Positions 11,923 through 21,690 of a stretch of DNA of 64,000 nt are shown in pieces (position 1 is the stretch's first letter; every line of letters begins with the position of its first letter). The DNA lies in contig NC_081415.1 of assembly GCF_030272615.1 (NCBI RefSeq), positions 109,452,406-109,516,405 on the forward strand, in the 5' to 3' direction. Under the pieces are notes generated by a model. The model was not told the origin of the DNA and made no database searches. It saw only the letters and a program-made list of their open reading frames with translations. A program made the position numbers and the translations under genes. Source of the stretch: Cryptomeria japonica. Its lineage: Eukaryota; Streptophyta; Pinopsida; Cupressales; Cupressaceae.

Positions 11923-12818
11923 CAATGTTCCACGGGCGTTGGGGATGGGGGGACGTGTTTTCAGGATGGGGGGACTAAGGGCCTAAGTTTGGGGATGACA
12001 GGGGGATGATGGCAAGGGGGGTGGTGGGGTGGTGGTGCTGATATAGTTATACATATACATATAGTACTTGAAAAACTAGTTTTGAAAAGATGTATGACAG
12101 TATTACAGTATAAGAATTTAAGAATTACATTTCAAATGAGACTATAATAAATTTGAAATACTAAATCTAAATACCAAGATTTCTTCAATGCTAATTGTGT
12201 TGTTATATGGAGCCTAATCAAACTCAGAGGTTAAATTTTCCCTACTTCTATCGGTGCGGTTTCCCCCTATATTTTTCAACGGGGGTTTAGGGGTAGCACC
12301 CCCAAGTTGGGGTCAAGAGGAAACACCCCTTGTGCGTTCCCTATCGCGAAACAAGGCGAGATCGAGGGGCAGTGCCCCGCGAGGCCAAAAATACTATTAT
12401 TATTTTCTAAAGGTGTCAGGTGTTATTTTTCTATTGGCCCACATCTAATTAGGGTTACCCCTTAACCCCCCCAAAGGTCACATGTTTTTTAAAAATTGCT
12501 TTTTTTGGTTAGCTTTGACATGGGAACGCGGGAGATGCTTGGGCGTCTCCCCATTCCTCGAGAGACATTTGGGCATCTGTTGAGAGATGGGGAGACACCC
12601 ATACATCTCCCAAGGAGACACCCAGATGTCTCCCAGGAGACATCTCCACATCTCCCTAGGAGATGCAGGGACATGGAGACATCTTCACGTCCCGACAGCA
12701 CTTGGGTGGCAGTGGTGGGATGGTAGGGGACATTGCGTCCCCATCCCCCCATCCTTGAGACATTTCTGACAAGGGGACACACCCAAAAAGGGGGGGGACG
12801 TGTCCCCATGGAACATTG
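11923..12818. mobile_element. hAT-like non-autonomous transposon in CWC22
   Basis: The 5' end is CAATGTTCCACGGG and the 3' end, reverse-complemented, is CAATGTTCCATGGG, an imperfect terminal inverted repeat with the CA(A/G)TG start common in hAT elements. Flanks are tgaaaaac (11915-11922) and tgaaaaat (12819-12826), a 7-of-8 match to the 8-bp duplication typical of hAT. Both sides join in CWC22 coding sequence. The 896-bp interior is extremely G-rich near its left end and has overlapping 'gagacatctcc'-type repeats at 12540-12690. No transposase is encoded. Confidence 0.8.
12540..12690. repeat. Short direct and inverted repeats in the hAT-like element
   Basis: Several overlapping copies of phrases such as ggagacacc, agatgtctcc and agacatctcc, in both directions. 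They could form alternative hairpins. They create apparent frames on both strands that are not genes. Confidence 0.55.
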
Positions 12819-13806
12819 TGAAAAATTGAAGAAAGATATCCTTGCAGATGCTTCTTCAAATGACGCAGAATGGGAGAATGATTTAGGTGATGATTCAGAT
12901 GATGATGATGATGATAAAGAGGAAGGTGAGGAAGCACAAAGAATACAAGTTGAGATAGAGACAAACTTGGTCAATTTAAGACGTTCAATTTATTTGACAA
13001 TCATGTCAAGTGTTGATTTTGAGGAAGCTGGTCATAAGCTACTAAAGATCAAGCTTGAACTTGGTCAAGAGAGAACATACCTTCATTATTATGGTCTTCT
13101 TGGGAAAAGATTATGTATGATCAATAAAATTTATGAGGAATTTTTTGATAAGTGTTTTGTACAATAGTATTCTATGATACACATATTGGAAACAAATAAA
13201 CTGCATAATGTTGCAAAGTTTTTGGCCCACTTACCATGCACATATTCTCTTCCATGGCATTTTCTTGCTTATATATGTTTGACAGAGGAAGATACTAGTT
13301 CCTCTTCCTGTATTTTTATAAATATTCTCTTGCAGGAGCTGGCAGAGAACCTTGGTATATTATTTCTTAGTGAAAGGTTGAATGATCCACCAATGCAGGA
13401 GTCTTTTGATTCAATTTCTCCAAAGTACAATCCCAAAAATTCACAGTTTGCTATCATTTTCTTTACTTCTATTGGTCTTGGTGGTATCATTGAGAGTTTA
13501 TGTGAGTATTTGAAGAATATGCCAAGGCTTGTAATGCAACAGCAAAAGTCTATTCCTAAGTCAGATGAATCTACCTCTAATGACAATTCTTCTAGTTCAT
13601 CAGGTTTGTCAGATTCTGATACATTAGACTCAGATTCTGAGAGTGAAACTGATAGTGAGAGCAGTAAGGAGTCACCAAGAAAGAAAAATAATTCAAAGCA
13701 TGACAATGAGTATGAAAAAACAAGAAGAAAGAAAAGGGCGAGGGCATCTGACTCAGAGGATGGAAGTGACAGTGAAAAAATCAAAAGGAAAAAGAAAAGG
13801 AATTAA

Positions 13807-14183
13807 AAAATCTTTCTAGTCAGTTATTCAAGGCTCCAGTAGACACCGTTTTCCTGGACTATGACAAACAAAAGAATCACTCCCAAGTGATTTGGTTTTA
13901 TAATAGATGATTATAAGATGCTACAATGTTGTCTTATGTATTTTAATAGCCATGGGTTTTAGAGTTTTGTACTTGACAGGTAATGGATAAACAGTGTTAG
14001 GAAGAGAAAATATTGAAGGCCAAGTGCAGATTGTGATAATACTAGATCAACGAATCCTATTATTTATTGAGTATTTCTTGTTTTCCATGTGTGATGTACC
14101 ATAAGAAAACTAGAAATCTAAATTCAATAAGATGCTTTGTTCAATGATGATAATTTCTATTTTCTTGCCTGTGAAGAAAGACC
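13807..14183 (+). other. Spacer between CWC22 copy and tnp2
   Basis: 377 bp between the CWC22 stop and the first tnp2 codon. It may contain the CWC22 3' UTR, as no coding signal is seen, but there is no poly(A) tract to confirm a retrocopy end. No terminal repeats are seen. Confidence 0.4.
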
Positions 14184-15094
14184 ATGTCAGACAATATCAA
14201 CGAACAACAAAATAAGGAGACAATTGCTAGATTGTGGTCTAACTTGAAAAGAAAAGGTGATGGAAAATGTTATTGTTCATGCAAAATTTATAAGGGTTTA
14301 AAGACTAGAAGAATTCTAATCAAAACAATGAAGAAAAATTGTAGGCTGCATGGTCACATTGAAGGTGGACATCATTATCATCCATTGGTAATTTTTTCAT
14401 TATATCATTTTGACAATTTATATACATAATAAATCACGTGATGATGAGATCATGATCATGGTTTATTTATGTTTATAAATTTTATATAGGTTGAGTACCC
14501 CAGAGCACTTGGTATGGATCAACACAACCCTGAGAATATGGTTTTCTAAGTGGACGAACATGGAGGTGTGAATATTGAAGCTGAAGATAATGGTCCCATG
14601 GAAGATGACGATCATGAGCTAGAAAACACAATTGAAGATGATGGTACAAATACATTTATCCGTGACTCATTTAGTACTCACATAGCTGATCATGATGATG
14701 AAGATGACCTTGATGTTGTTCATGCCCTCTACTTGAGAAGGCATCTGAGGCCCTTTACGAAGGCTCACAGGCAACTCTTCTCTCCGTTGTATTGTTGTTG
14801 GTGAACTTGAAGGTTATGAATGGTTTATCCAACATAACAATGTCACGTATGTTAAGGTATGTCATATATATCATAATAAACTATGAATCATGTTGTACCA
14901 TTAATATTCTTTATTATAAAAAATTATATTTTTTTGTTGTAGATTGATAGGTGAGTTTTTGTTACCACCATCAAATATTCTACCTCGCTCATACCGAGAA
15001 TTATCTGCCATTATGAAAGATATTGGAATGGAGTATCTAGTAATATATGCTTGTCCCAATGATCATATTATATATCACAAACAACATAAATTTC
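14184..15094 (+). pseudogene. tnp2: tnp2 5' exons before the family-A insertion
   Basis: Exon 1 (14184-14385) encodes a Cys-containing N-terminal domain and ends at a GT splice site. Exon 2 starts near 14490 and carries an in-frame stop at about 14547 and a frameshift near 14740, after which 'SVVLLLVNLKVMNGLSN' is readable. A third exon from about 14942 ends inside the codon series H-K-Q-H-K-F at the atttc duplication. Skipping one duplication copy and the inserted element lets the frame continue at 22974 as Q-T-E-F-P-E-C-H. Confidence 0.8.
15090..15094 (+). repeat. Target-site duplication of the young family-A element
   Basis: atttc at 15090-15094 and again at 22969-22973, identical, abutting TG and CA of the LTRs. 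A perfect 5-bp duplication is the standard mark of LTR-element integration. Confidence 0.92.
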
Positions 15095-16365
15095 TGTAGC
15101 ATCCTAAAATTGCGACACTTGCAATTTTGACTGCATTTGGGTCTTCATGATGGCGATGCAACATGGAACCTGAATGGAGACCCCGAAACTTGTCCACAAC
15201 ATCAAAAACTGCATTTTTCCAGCACCCTGGCCTGATCCTCCTTGCACGCTGCTGTCCCTGGAGGTGGGACCATGGTGCCCAGCACCCTGGTCCTTCAGGA
15301 CTAGGGCGCCCAGCGCCCTGGTCCCCCAGGACCATGGCGCCCAGTGCCCTGGTCCCTGGCCCTATTTTGGGCCCGGTCTCCTATGGGGCTTCGGGTCTTT
15401 AAGTTTGCAAATTGGAAAATAACACTTCCTGGTCGGCCCAAGGTTGGAAAAATCAATCTATCAGCCCTAATTGACAAGTATATAAACTACATTTTCCTCT
15501 CCCATTGAGGGTAGAGGAAAAAGGAGAAAGGACATATGTGTACAAGATGTGGAAACGATATTCAAGCATTCAAGCATTCAAGCATTCCTTCAAGCAATTG
15601 ATCATTCTAAGTCTCCATTCAAGGCTAAGTGTTGCATTCAAGACAAGGATTCAACCATTGAAGACGAGATCACATATCACATACCACATACAACATACAA
15701 CAACATCTACACCTTCGCATGTAAGAATACAAACATTCTTACAACAAGGTACTAGTACTTGTTTTACAATCATTTACATTTACAACATTTCTCATTTCTT
15801 GGTTAATTCCAAAACTGGGGTTTGACCTAAGGGCAAACCCCTAATCCCTAACCCCCCAATTGTCTTCACTTTTCTGTGTGTAGGTTGTAGGTACGCGGCT
15901 AAAATTGAAGATCTGGAATCCTTGTGCAGAGACGAACAGATCCCCCTTCGTTTCGCGGATTTTTCGGAGGACCGTGTGCACACCGGGCGCCATCGTCCGG
16001 TCAACTTTCGCTCAAATTTGCAGAACAGCACCGTCCCAACATTTTACTGCTAATTCCAGGTCCGCAGCTTCATATCATATCCCTATCTCAACTTATAAGC
16101 GAATCTTTCTCACTTTCTATGCATTCCTAGCTTAATCATTCTATCCACATTCTTTACAAAAGAGGGTATCCTTGCTATCACAACCCTTGAAACTCATATA
16201 GAATCCAATCTTGCATTGTGTGGGATTGGATCTTGTGGGTTTCAACCCCTCTTTTGAATGTAAAGTCCCTCCTAAGTGAAAACCATCAACCCTAGTGAAT
16301 CTCCCTTCTCTCTCCTTGGAGTTGGGGAGGGGAGAACGACTAGGGTTCGATTTTTCCGCTTTACA
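15095..16365 (+). repeat. 5' LTR of the young family-A element
   Basis: Runs from TGTAGCATCC to CGCTTTACA. It contains tandem 'cgcccagcgccctggtcc' phrases (15270-15360), a 'caagcattcaag' run (15568-15592), and a diverged copy of the family hairpin (about 15958-16015, GGACCGTG…). Its 3' twin is 21691-22968. Confidence 0.93.
15265..15360 (+). repeat. GC-rich tandem repeat within the LTR
   Basis: Four imperfect units of about 30 bp on the pattern 'ggcgcccagcgccctggtccccc'. The 3' LTR has the same array (21865-21955), with differences concentrated at CpG sites, as expected of methylcytosine decay. Confidence 0.65.
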
Positions 16366-16368
16366 TTT

Positions 16369-16387
16369 TGGTGAACCCGATGTGAAC
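16369..16387 (+). promoter_or_regulatory. Primer-binding site of family A
   Basis: TGGTGAACCCGATGTGAAC begins three bases after the LTR end. The family-D element uses nearly the same site (58966-58984). It is neither the initiator-Met site nor another site I recognise with certainty, so the tRNA is left open. Confidence 0.7.
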
Positions 16388-16746
16388 ATCCTTTCTGATT
16401 ATTCATGGTTAGATCTGAAAATTTTGCTTTCCTAATTACATTTCCATGTTTGATCTTTTGCAAAATTTTAGAGGTTAATTGCATAAAAACCCTAAATTTT
16501 CTTTTTAGTAATTGAGCTTGTGAAATGTTTATTTGTTAATGCTTGTTTCAGATCTACCCTTCTATTACAAATTATCAATTCATATTTGTGCTTTAATTTT
16601 GAAAATTAAGTGGTTAAGTGTCAAAACCCTAATTTTTGAAACCCTCTTGATTCAACCTTTGTCTGACAATTTCACTGATCAAAACATCTCCAAATCAGCT
16701 GTAACTTTGGATTCCGCAATAAAATCATAATATCTTTCATCCCTAA

Positions 16747-16820
16747 AAATTTGGAAAAAAGTTACGAGGACCGTGTGCACTCCGAGCGCCATTGTCCCCG
16801 ACATTTTTTCCGAAATTTCG
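16747..16820 (+). other. Family-A leader hairpin, copy 1
   Basis: An imperfect inverted repeat with outer arms 'aaatttggaaaaaa' and 'ttttttccgaaattt' and an inner GGACCGTG followed by a partly complementary arm. It sits in the untranslated leader upstream of gag. A second copy lies 622 bp downstream. Confidence 0.65.
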
Positions 16821-17368
16821 GGAGCTAGATCTTACTGTATTTTTTTGCTAAAATCCAGAATTTTGGCTGATTTTATCAATTTTAACACCTTCAAAATTAC
16901 AGTCAAAGTTGGTCTAGCAATTGCTTGGATTGAGGCTTCTAATCATTCAAAAATTGTTGAAATTGAAATTTGTGTCAAAATTGTGTTTCTTATAGTCCTA
17001 AATCTGAAAAGTGTGTTATCATTCATTCAAAATTTCAATGATTTATTCAAATTTTTGCAATTTGTGACTTTTGAAATTAAGTGCTTAATTACAACAACTT
17101 TGATTTCCGCTTTCAAAATTGAATTTTGCGTGAAATTGAGTCAATTTTCAAATTTCAAAACTTGCATTGCTTTTGGTATTCCCTCTAAAATCATAAAATT
17201 CAAAATTTCAGTTTCCCTCTCTTTTTCAAAATTCAAATTTTGCATTTTTCGACAATCTTGGTAGGGTTCAATTTTGAGATTGCAACTTTAATTTGGCCTA
17301 TCTACAGATTGTAAAATCACTCAATTTTTTTAGGTTAGCTGTAAAATCATCATAACTTTCATCCCTGC

Positions 17369-17440
17369 AAATTTCGAAAAAAGTTGCGAGGACCGTGTGC
17401 ACCCCGAGCACCACGGTCCTGGACATTTTTTCCAAAATTT
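17369..17440 (+). other. Family-A leader hairpin, copy 2 (best preserved)
   Basis: A 72-nt imperfect palindrome. GGACCGTG pairs perfectly with CACGGTCC across a 14-nt loop, and outer AAATTT-purine and pyrimidine-AAATTT arms extend the stem. It lies about 110 bp upstream of the gag ATG. Placement between primer-binding site and gag would suit a packaging or dimer-linkage signal; this is an inference. Confidence 0.7.
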
Positions 17441-17547
17441 TGGGAGATTGTCCTAATTGTATTTAACAGCTTAAATCTAGAAGATTGGCTGGTTTTACTG
17501 AAATTTGCTACCTCTAAGATTCAAAATCTTCTCTCTTTCTTTAGTGC

Positions 17548-20500
17548 ATGAGTTTTACAACAATAAGCCCTACTTACACTATTCCCGTTAGACGAAGCCT
17601 TAGAATTAAGTCCTTCCAAGGTTTAATTACTGAGGAGATGGAACCTAATTTGAATGGCCTTTTTAACGAGGACATGGGTAATTCCTCTAATCCTCTTAAT
17701 GATGAAGAAGCTCTCCATGAGGTTTTTGTAGAACAACTTTCAAAATTGGATAACCAATTTGATGATTTTCGACAATGGATGTCTCAAGAATACCCTGATA
17801 GTCAAGCTCTTCCTTTAATTGAGGGACTAAAACGTATGCTTCAAAGTGATAAGAATGGAATTGATATTTTGCGTGGTATTTCACACATTGTGGATTCAAA
17901 TGTGATGCCTATGAAAAGTTGTGCTGAAACCTTAGGTTATACACAACCTCCTACTCAAGACAATCATTCTATTCCTTTGACGACTTCTATTGCTAGTATA
18001 CCTACTTTTACATCAAACATAATGACTACTTCAATACAAGACATTCCTCCTATGATCACTAGTCATGGGGGCAATCCCTCTTCTTCAATCAACCCTCTTC
18101 CTTCATTCAATCCGCCTTCTTCATTCATTCCTTCAATAAGTGTTCCTATTATATCACCACAAATAAACATGACACAAGGGGGCAATTCGTTTTCCATTCC
18201 TCCTTGTAGTGTTCCTCCTGTCCAATCATCTCCTATGACTAACTCATAGTGTCCCACCACCTTACTGTCTACCTTCTTTCAATAACATAACACCTCCATC
18301 ACAATCTAACACATCTAATATGAACTCTTCGACTGAAGCGACCATTAACAATCTTGCACAAACTGTCTCTTCTTTACAGCAACAAATTGCCTTTATGAAT
18401 CAATCTAAGTTTAGTGTGCCCACATTTGATGTTGCGAGCCCACTTTCTCTTGACATTGTTCGAGCTATTCCACCTAAACATGTTGAAATTCCACATTTGG
18501 AGCTTTATAATGGTAAGGGTGATCCTCTAACACATGTTAAGACCTTTCAAACAATATGTACTGATTTTGCTTATGACCAAAGGTTGCTTGCAAAATTGTT
18601 TACTAGAACATTAAGAGACAAAGCCCTACAATGGTATTGCTTGTTGCCTTCCTATTCTATTTCTTCTTTCGAACAACTTGCAAATGCTTTCATTCAACAA
18701 TTTCAAAACAATATAAGTCCTAAAGTTACTTTGATTGATTTAATGCATTGTAAACAAGGTGTTAAAGAAAAAGTGACTGATTTCATTGGTAGATATAAGC
18801 ATTTGTATGCTCAAATTTCTTTTCCAGTGCCTGACAATGACATTCAAAGAATCTTTATTTCTAATTTACAAAAAGACATTAGAGAAAAAATCCTATTTTC
18901 TGAGTTTACTTCTTTCCAACAGTTGTGCGCAACTCTTCACAATTATCAACTGACTGTGAGTCAAATGGAACAATCACATCCTATGGCTCCGAGTGATAAG
19001 GGTGATAGTAGTCAACAACCATTTGGGAAGTTTAAACCGAACAAAGAGTCCATTAAATTCAATGAAAACATCATCAACAACAATGTGAATGCAGCATCAG
19101 GTGTGCCTCCTATTTCTAAGTTTTTCAAGAAAGAAAGAAAGTTTACTCCTTTGAATGAATCATTGCATAGTATTATGAATAAGTTATTGGAACAAAATGT
19201 GCTTACTCTTCCTCCTATAAGGCAAATAGATCCTGCAAAGATTAATTCACCCTATTTTGATAACAAATCTTTTTGTCAATTTCATCGTCAACCTGGGCAT
19301 GATACTGAAAAATGTTTTGCTTTAAAGGGTAAAATTCAAGATTTGATTGATAATAATACTATTTCTGTTTCTGGAGTGAATGATAAAAGCAACACATCTG
19401 TAGCTCCTCCTAACCAAAATCTTCAGATTTTTACTGATCCATTACCTTCTCATACCTCTAATGCGATTGATACTACTGATTCCTCTATCTCACCTGATGA
19501 TCTTGTGTCCATGACTCCGAATGTGATTAACTTTGTGGACCAGCAGAAAATCCCTAAAGAACTTTCCATCACCTTTGATTCTAGCGAAACTATCAGGGCA
19601 CCTGATGGTCCTTTATATATAGTTGCAAAAGTCAAAAATACACCTTGCCGTGGAGTGCTTATTGATCCTTCTTGCATGGTTAATGTCATTACTGAAGAAT
19701 TTCTTTTTACTTTGCAATTGAATCAAGTGATCTATGACGAAACAAATGTGGTTGTGAAACTATTTGATGCATTTTCTTCTCTTGCAATTGGTTCTATTAC
19801 ATTACCTATTGAGGTCCATAACAAATCCCTTGAGGTGGACTTTGCTATTATTCCATCATCCGAACAATTTCGTGTGAAGCTAGGCTATCCTTGGCTATCT
19901 TCCATGAAAGCTATTGCTTCTCCTATTCACAAGTGTTTGAAATTTCCCCATAATGGTGAAGTTGTTACTGTCAATCATAGTCTCTTTAAACCAGCTGAAA
20001 GAACTTCTAGCGTTCCTATTGATTATTTTTGGCCTAAACAATTCCAATCTCTTCCACCACGAAGTGATCATCTTTTCAAATCTTATCAAAAGTGGAAAAA
20101 AGATATGATCCTATCTCTAAGTGAACCTAGAACACCCAAACTTGACATTCCTATCATTCTTGAGAAGGAAGTTCTTCCTTTGAAAGATAAAACTAATGTC
20201 TTTCCTCAAGAAGATTCCCAACCCATCCCTATGGATGTGACTATGCCTATATCTAATAAACTTCCTAAAAGTAGACCTATCCCTCCTCGTCATGATGGAC
20301 TTGGTCTCCTTCCTAAACCAAATATTCCTCCCTTATATGGAGCAGTTCCTCCTCCTTCCTCTTATGGAGAGAAGAGACCTTCCTCTTCTCCTATTTTTCA
20401 GCCTAAGAGACCACAACCTAAACACCCAAGTGATAAGGATGAGAACATTCCTCCTCCTCAATCTTCTCAACTTCCTACTAAGACTAGATGAAATCGTTCT

Positions 20501-20950
20501 GCATGTGAACACCGGTGAAAGCGTCGTCTTAGAGCTCAAACTTTGCAATCCCCAAAAACACCTTCAACTAGTATTATTCCATTTTCTCCTCAGCCGGAAA
20601 TTGAGCCAAAATCTCCTAAACATAAGATGCATGATGGTCTTGATCCCGTGCGAGTTAAAGATCCTATTTTTATAAATCTTGATGATGATATAGATGAAAA
20701 TGTTACTTCTCTTGCTTCTGATAGTGAATATGAACTTGTTGATGTTGATAACCATTTATCTAATGAATTTTCTAAAGCACTTATCCTAGCTCCTAGACAA
20801 GAACAACGTGGCTTGGAACATGAACATAGTCCTTGTTTGGATCTTGTGATAGCTCCATCTGCTGTGTTGGATGTTCCTCCTCTAGTGTGTTTCCTACCTT
20901 CCCGAAATGAAAATCAGCAAGATCGGGGGGTAGATGACGTGCTAGACTAG
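17548..20950 (+). pseudogene. gag: gag-protease-like gene of family A
   Basis: This reads as one gene of about 1134 codons, broken by one frameshift (near 18240, joining the frames from ATG 17548 and ATG 18320) and two TGA codons (20489 and 20516). The 18320 frame alone is open for 723 codons. From 18320: a Ty3-type capsid domain at about residues 55-215 ('ELYNGKGDPLTHVKTF…ALQWYCLL…FIQQF…'); a zinc-knuckle-like 'CQFHRQPGHDTEKC' at about 318; and a retropepsin-like fold at about 440-560 ('VLIDPSCMVNVI…KLGYPWL'). The usual Asp-Thr/Ser-Gly is Asp-Pro-Ser. Pro-rich and acidic tails follow. There is no RT or integrase. Confidence 0.85.
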
Positions 20951-21680
20951 TTCATTAGCATAGCAGATTCTCTCCTCCTCTCTTTTGTTACTTCTTCTAT
21001 ATGTTATTCTCATTCTTCTATTTGTTGTCCTTAGTGTTGTCTACTTGAGGATGATACAAAACATTGAGATCTCTTTTGGTCTCTCTCATGTTGACTCAAA
21101 AGACACATGTGTTCCCTTCTTCTAGGTGACCTTCCTTGATTGGGGAATGAAGAACAATTATGCATACATACATATGATATACATGAATTATCATACAGCA
21201 TACTGACCCCGAGGAAAGCGAAGTCACCTTGTGCTTTGTGTTTTGTGTCTATTATCCTTGGGCTTATCTCACACTTGGGGGCTAAATCCTTGTGATAACG
21301 TGCTCCTTTCTCATTTCTTATATGTATCACTACCTTAAAGAAATCACCCCCGGTGAGGCATGTGCGATCGCTTTAACATAGGGGGGCATACATCCCGTTC
21401 ATATCTTTTCAAGATACTTAAAAATTTCTTGACAAATTTAGCTTTGCCTTGAAAATTTTTGATGTCTTTCTTGCATGACTCATAGTGAGGGAACCTTACT
21501 ACTGATAGTCATGGTTCTCCCTTGTGATCTTCCCTTTTACTTTGTCAATCAAAGTCGTAAGATTCGTAGTCCACTGGGGGCTTGGTATATCTTGCCTCCT
21601 TGACGTGGTGAAAGTTTTTCAATGTTGTTTCCTTGTACTTTATCAGAAGTATGAGCGTACGCTTATACTCCCGCTAAAGT
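20951..21680 (+). mobile_element. 3' untranslated region of the young family-A element
   Basis: About 730 bp between the last gag-related stop and the purine tract. No protein domain is seen. Its compressed length shows directly that pol is missing rather than interrupted. Confidence 0.7.
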
Positions 21681-21690
21681 GGGGGCTAAA
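21676..21690 (+). promoter_or_regulatory. Polypurine tract of the young family-A element
   Basis: 'aaagtgggggctaaa' abuts the TGTAG start of the 3' LTR. Such tracts prime plus-strand DNA synthesis. The position is exactly as expected. Confidence 0.8.

Larger units (their letters stand above)
10943..13806 (+). pseudogene. CWC22: CWC22 splicing-factor pseudogene
   Basis: CWC22 is a spliceosome component that recruits eIF4A3 for exon-junction complex assembly, through an MIF4G domain followed by MA3. Here the MIF4G start 'GGVYIPPFKLAQMM' (about 11140) is followed by 'TWDALRNSINGLVNKVNASNIKNI', then 'FKNA-like' HEAT repeats to about 11700. After the hAT insertion come the acidic linker, '[33 protein letters not shown]' and the MA3 part to about 13540, then a Ser/Arg/Lys-rich tail ending at TAA 13804. 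Damage: stops at 11450, 11465, 11480 and 13165, frameshifts around 11640-11800, and about 15 residues missing before '[11 protein letters not shown]' (13069). No introns are apparent, so a retrocopy is likely. It has the same orientation as tnp2. Confidence 0.88.

Noticed and set aside
12489-12974. Frames on both strands across the right half of the hAT-like element
   Set aside because: Created by palindromic repeats; the minus-strand frame also crosses the element boundary into CWC22.
13269-13784. 171-codon minus-strand frame
   Set aside because: Antisense of the Ser/Asp-rich CWC22 tail; the sense strand has clear protein similarity.
16773-17264. 163-codon frame in the family-A leader
   Set aside because: AT-rich leader rich in Phe/Ile/Lys codons. 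It runs through the hairpin region and is not kept in the old copy.
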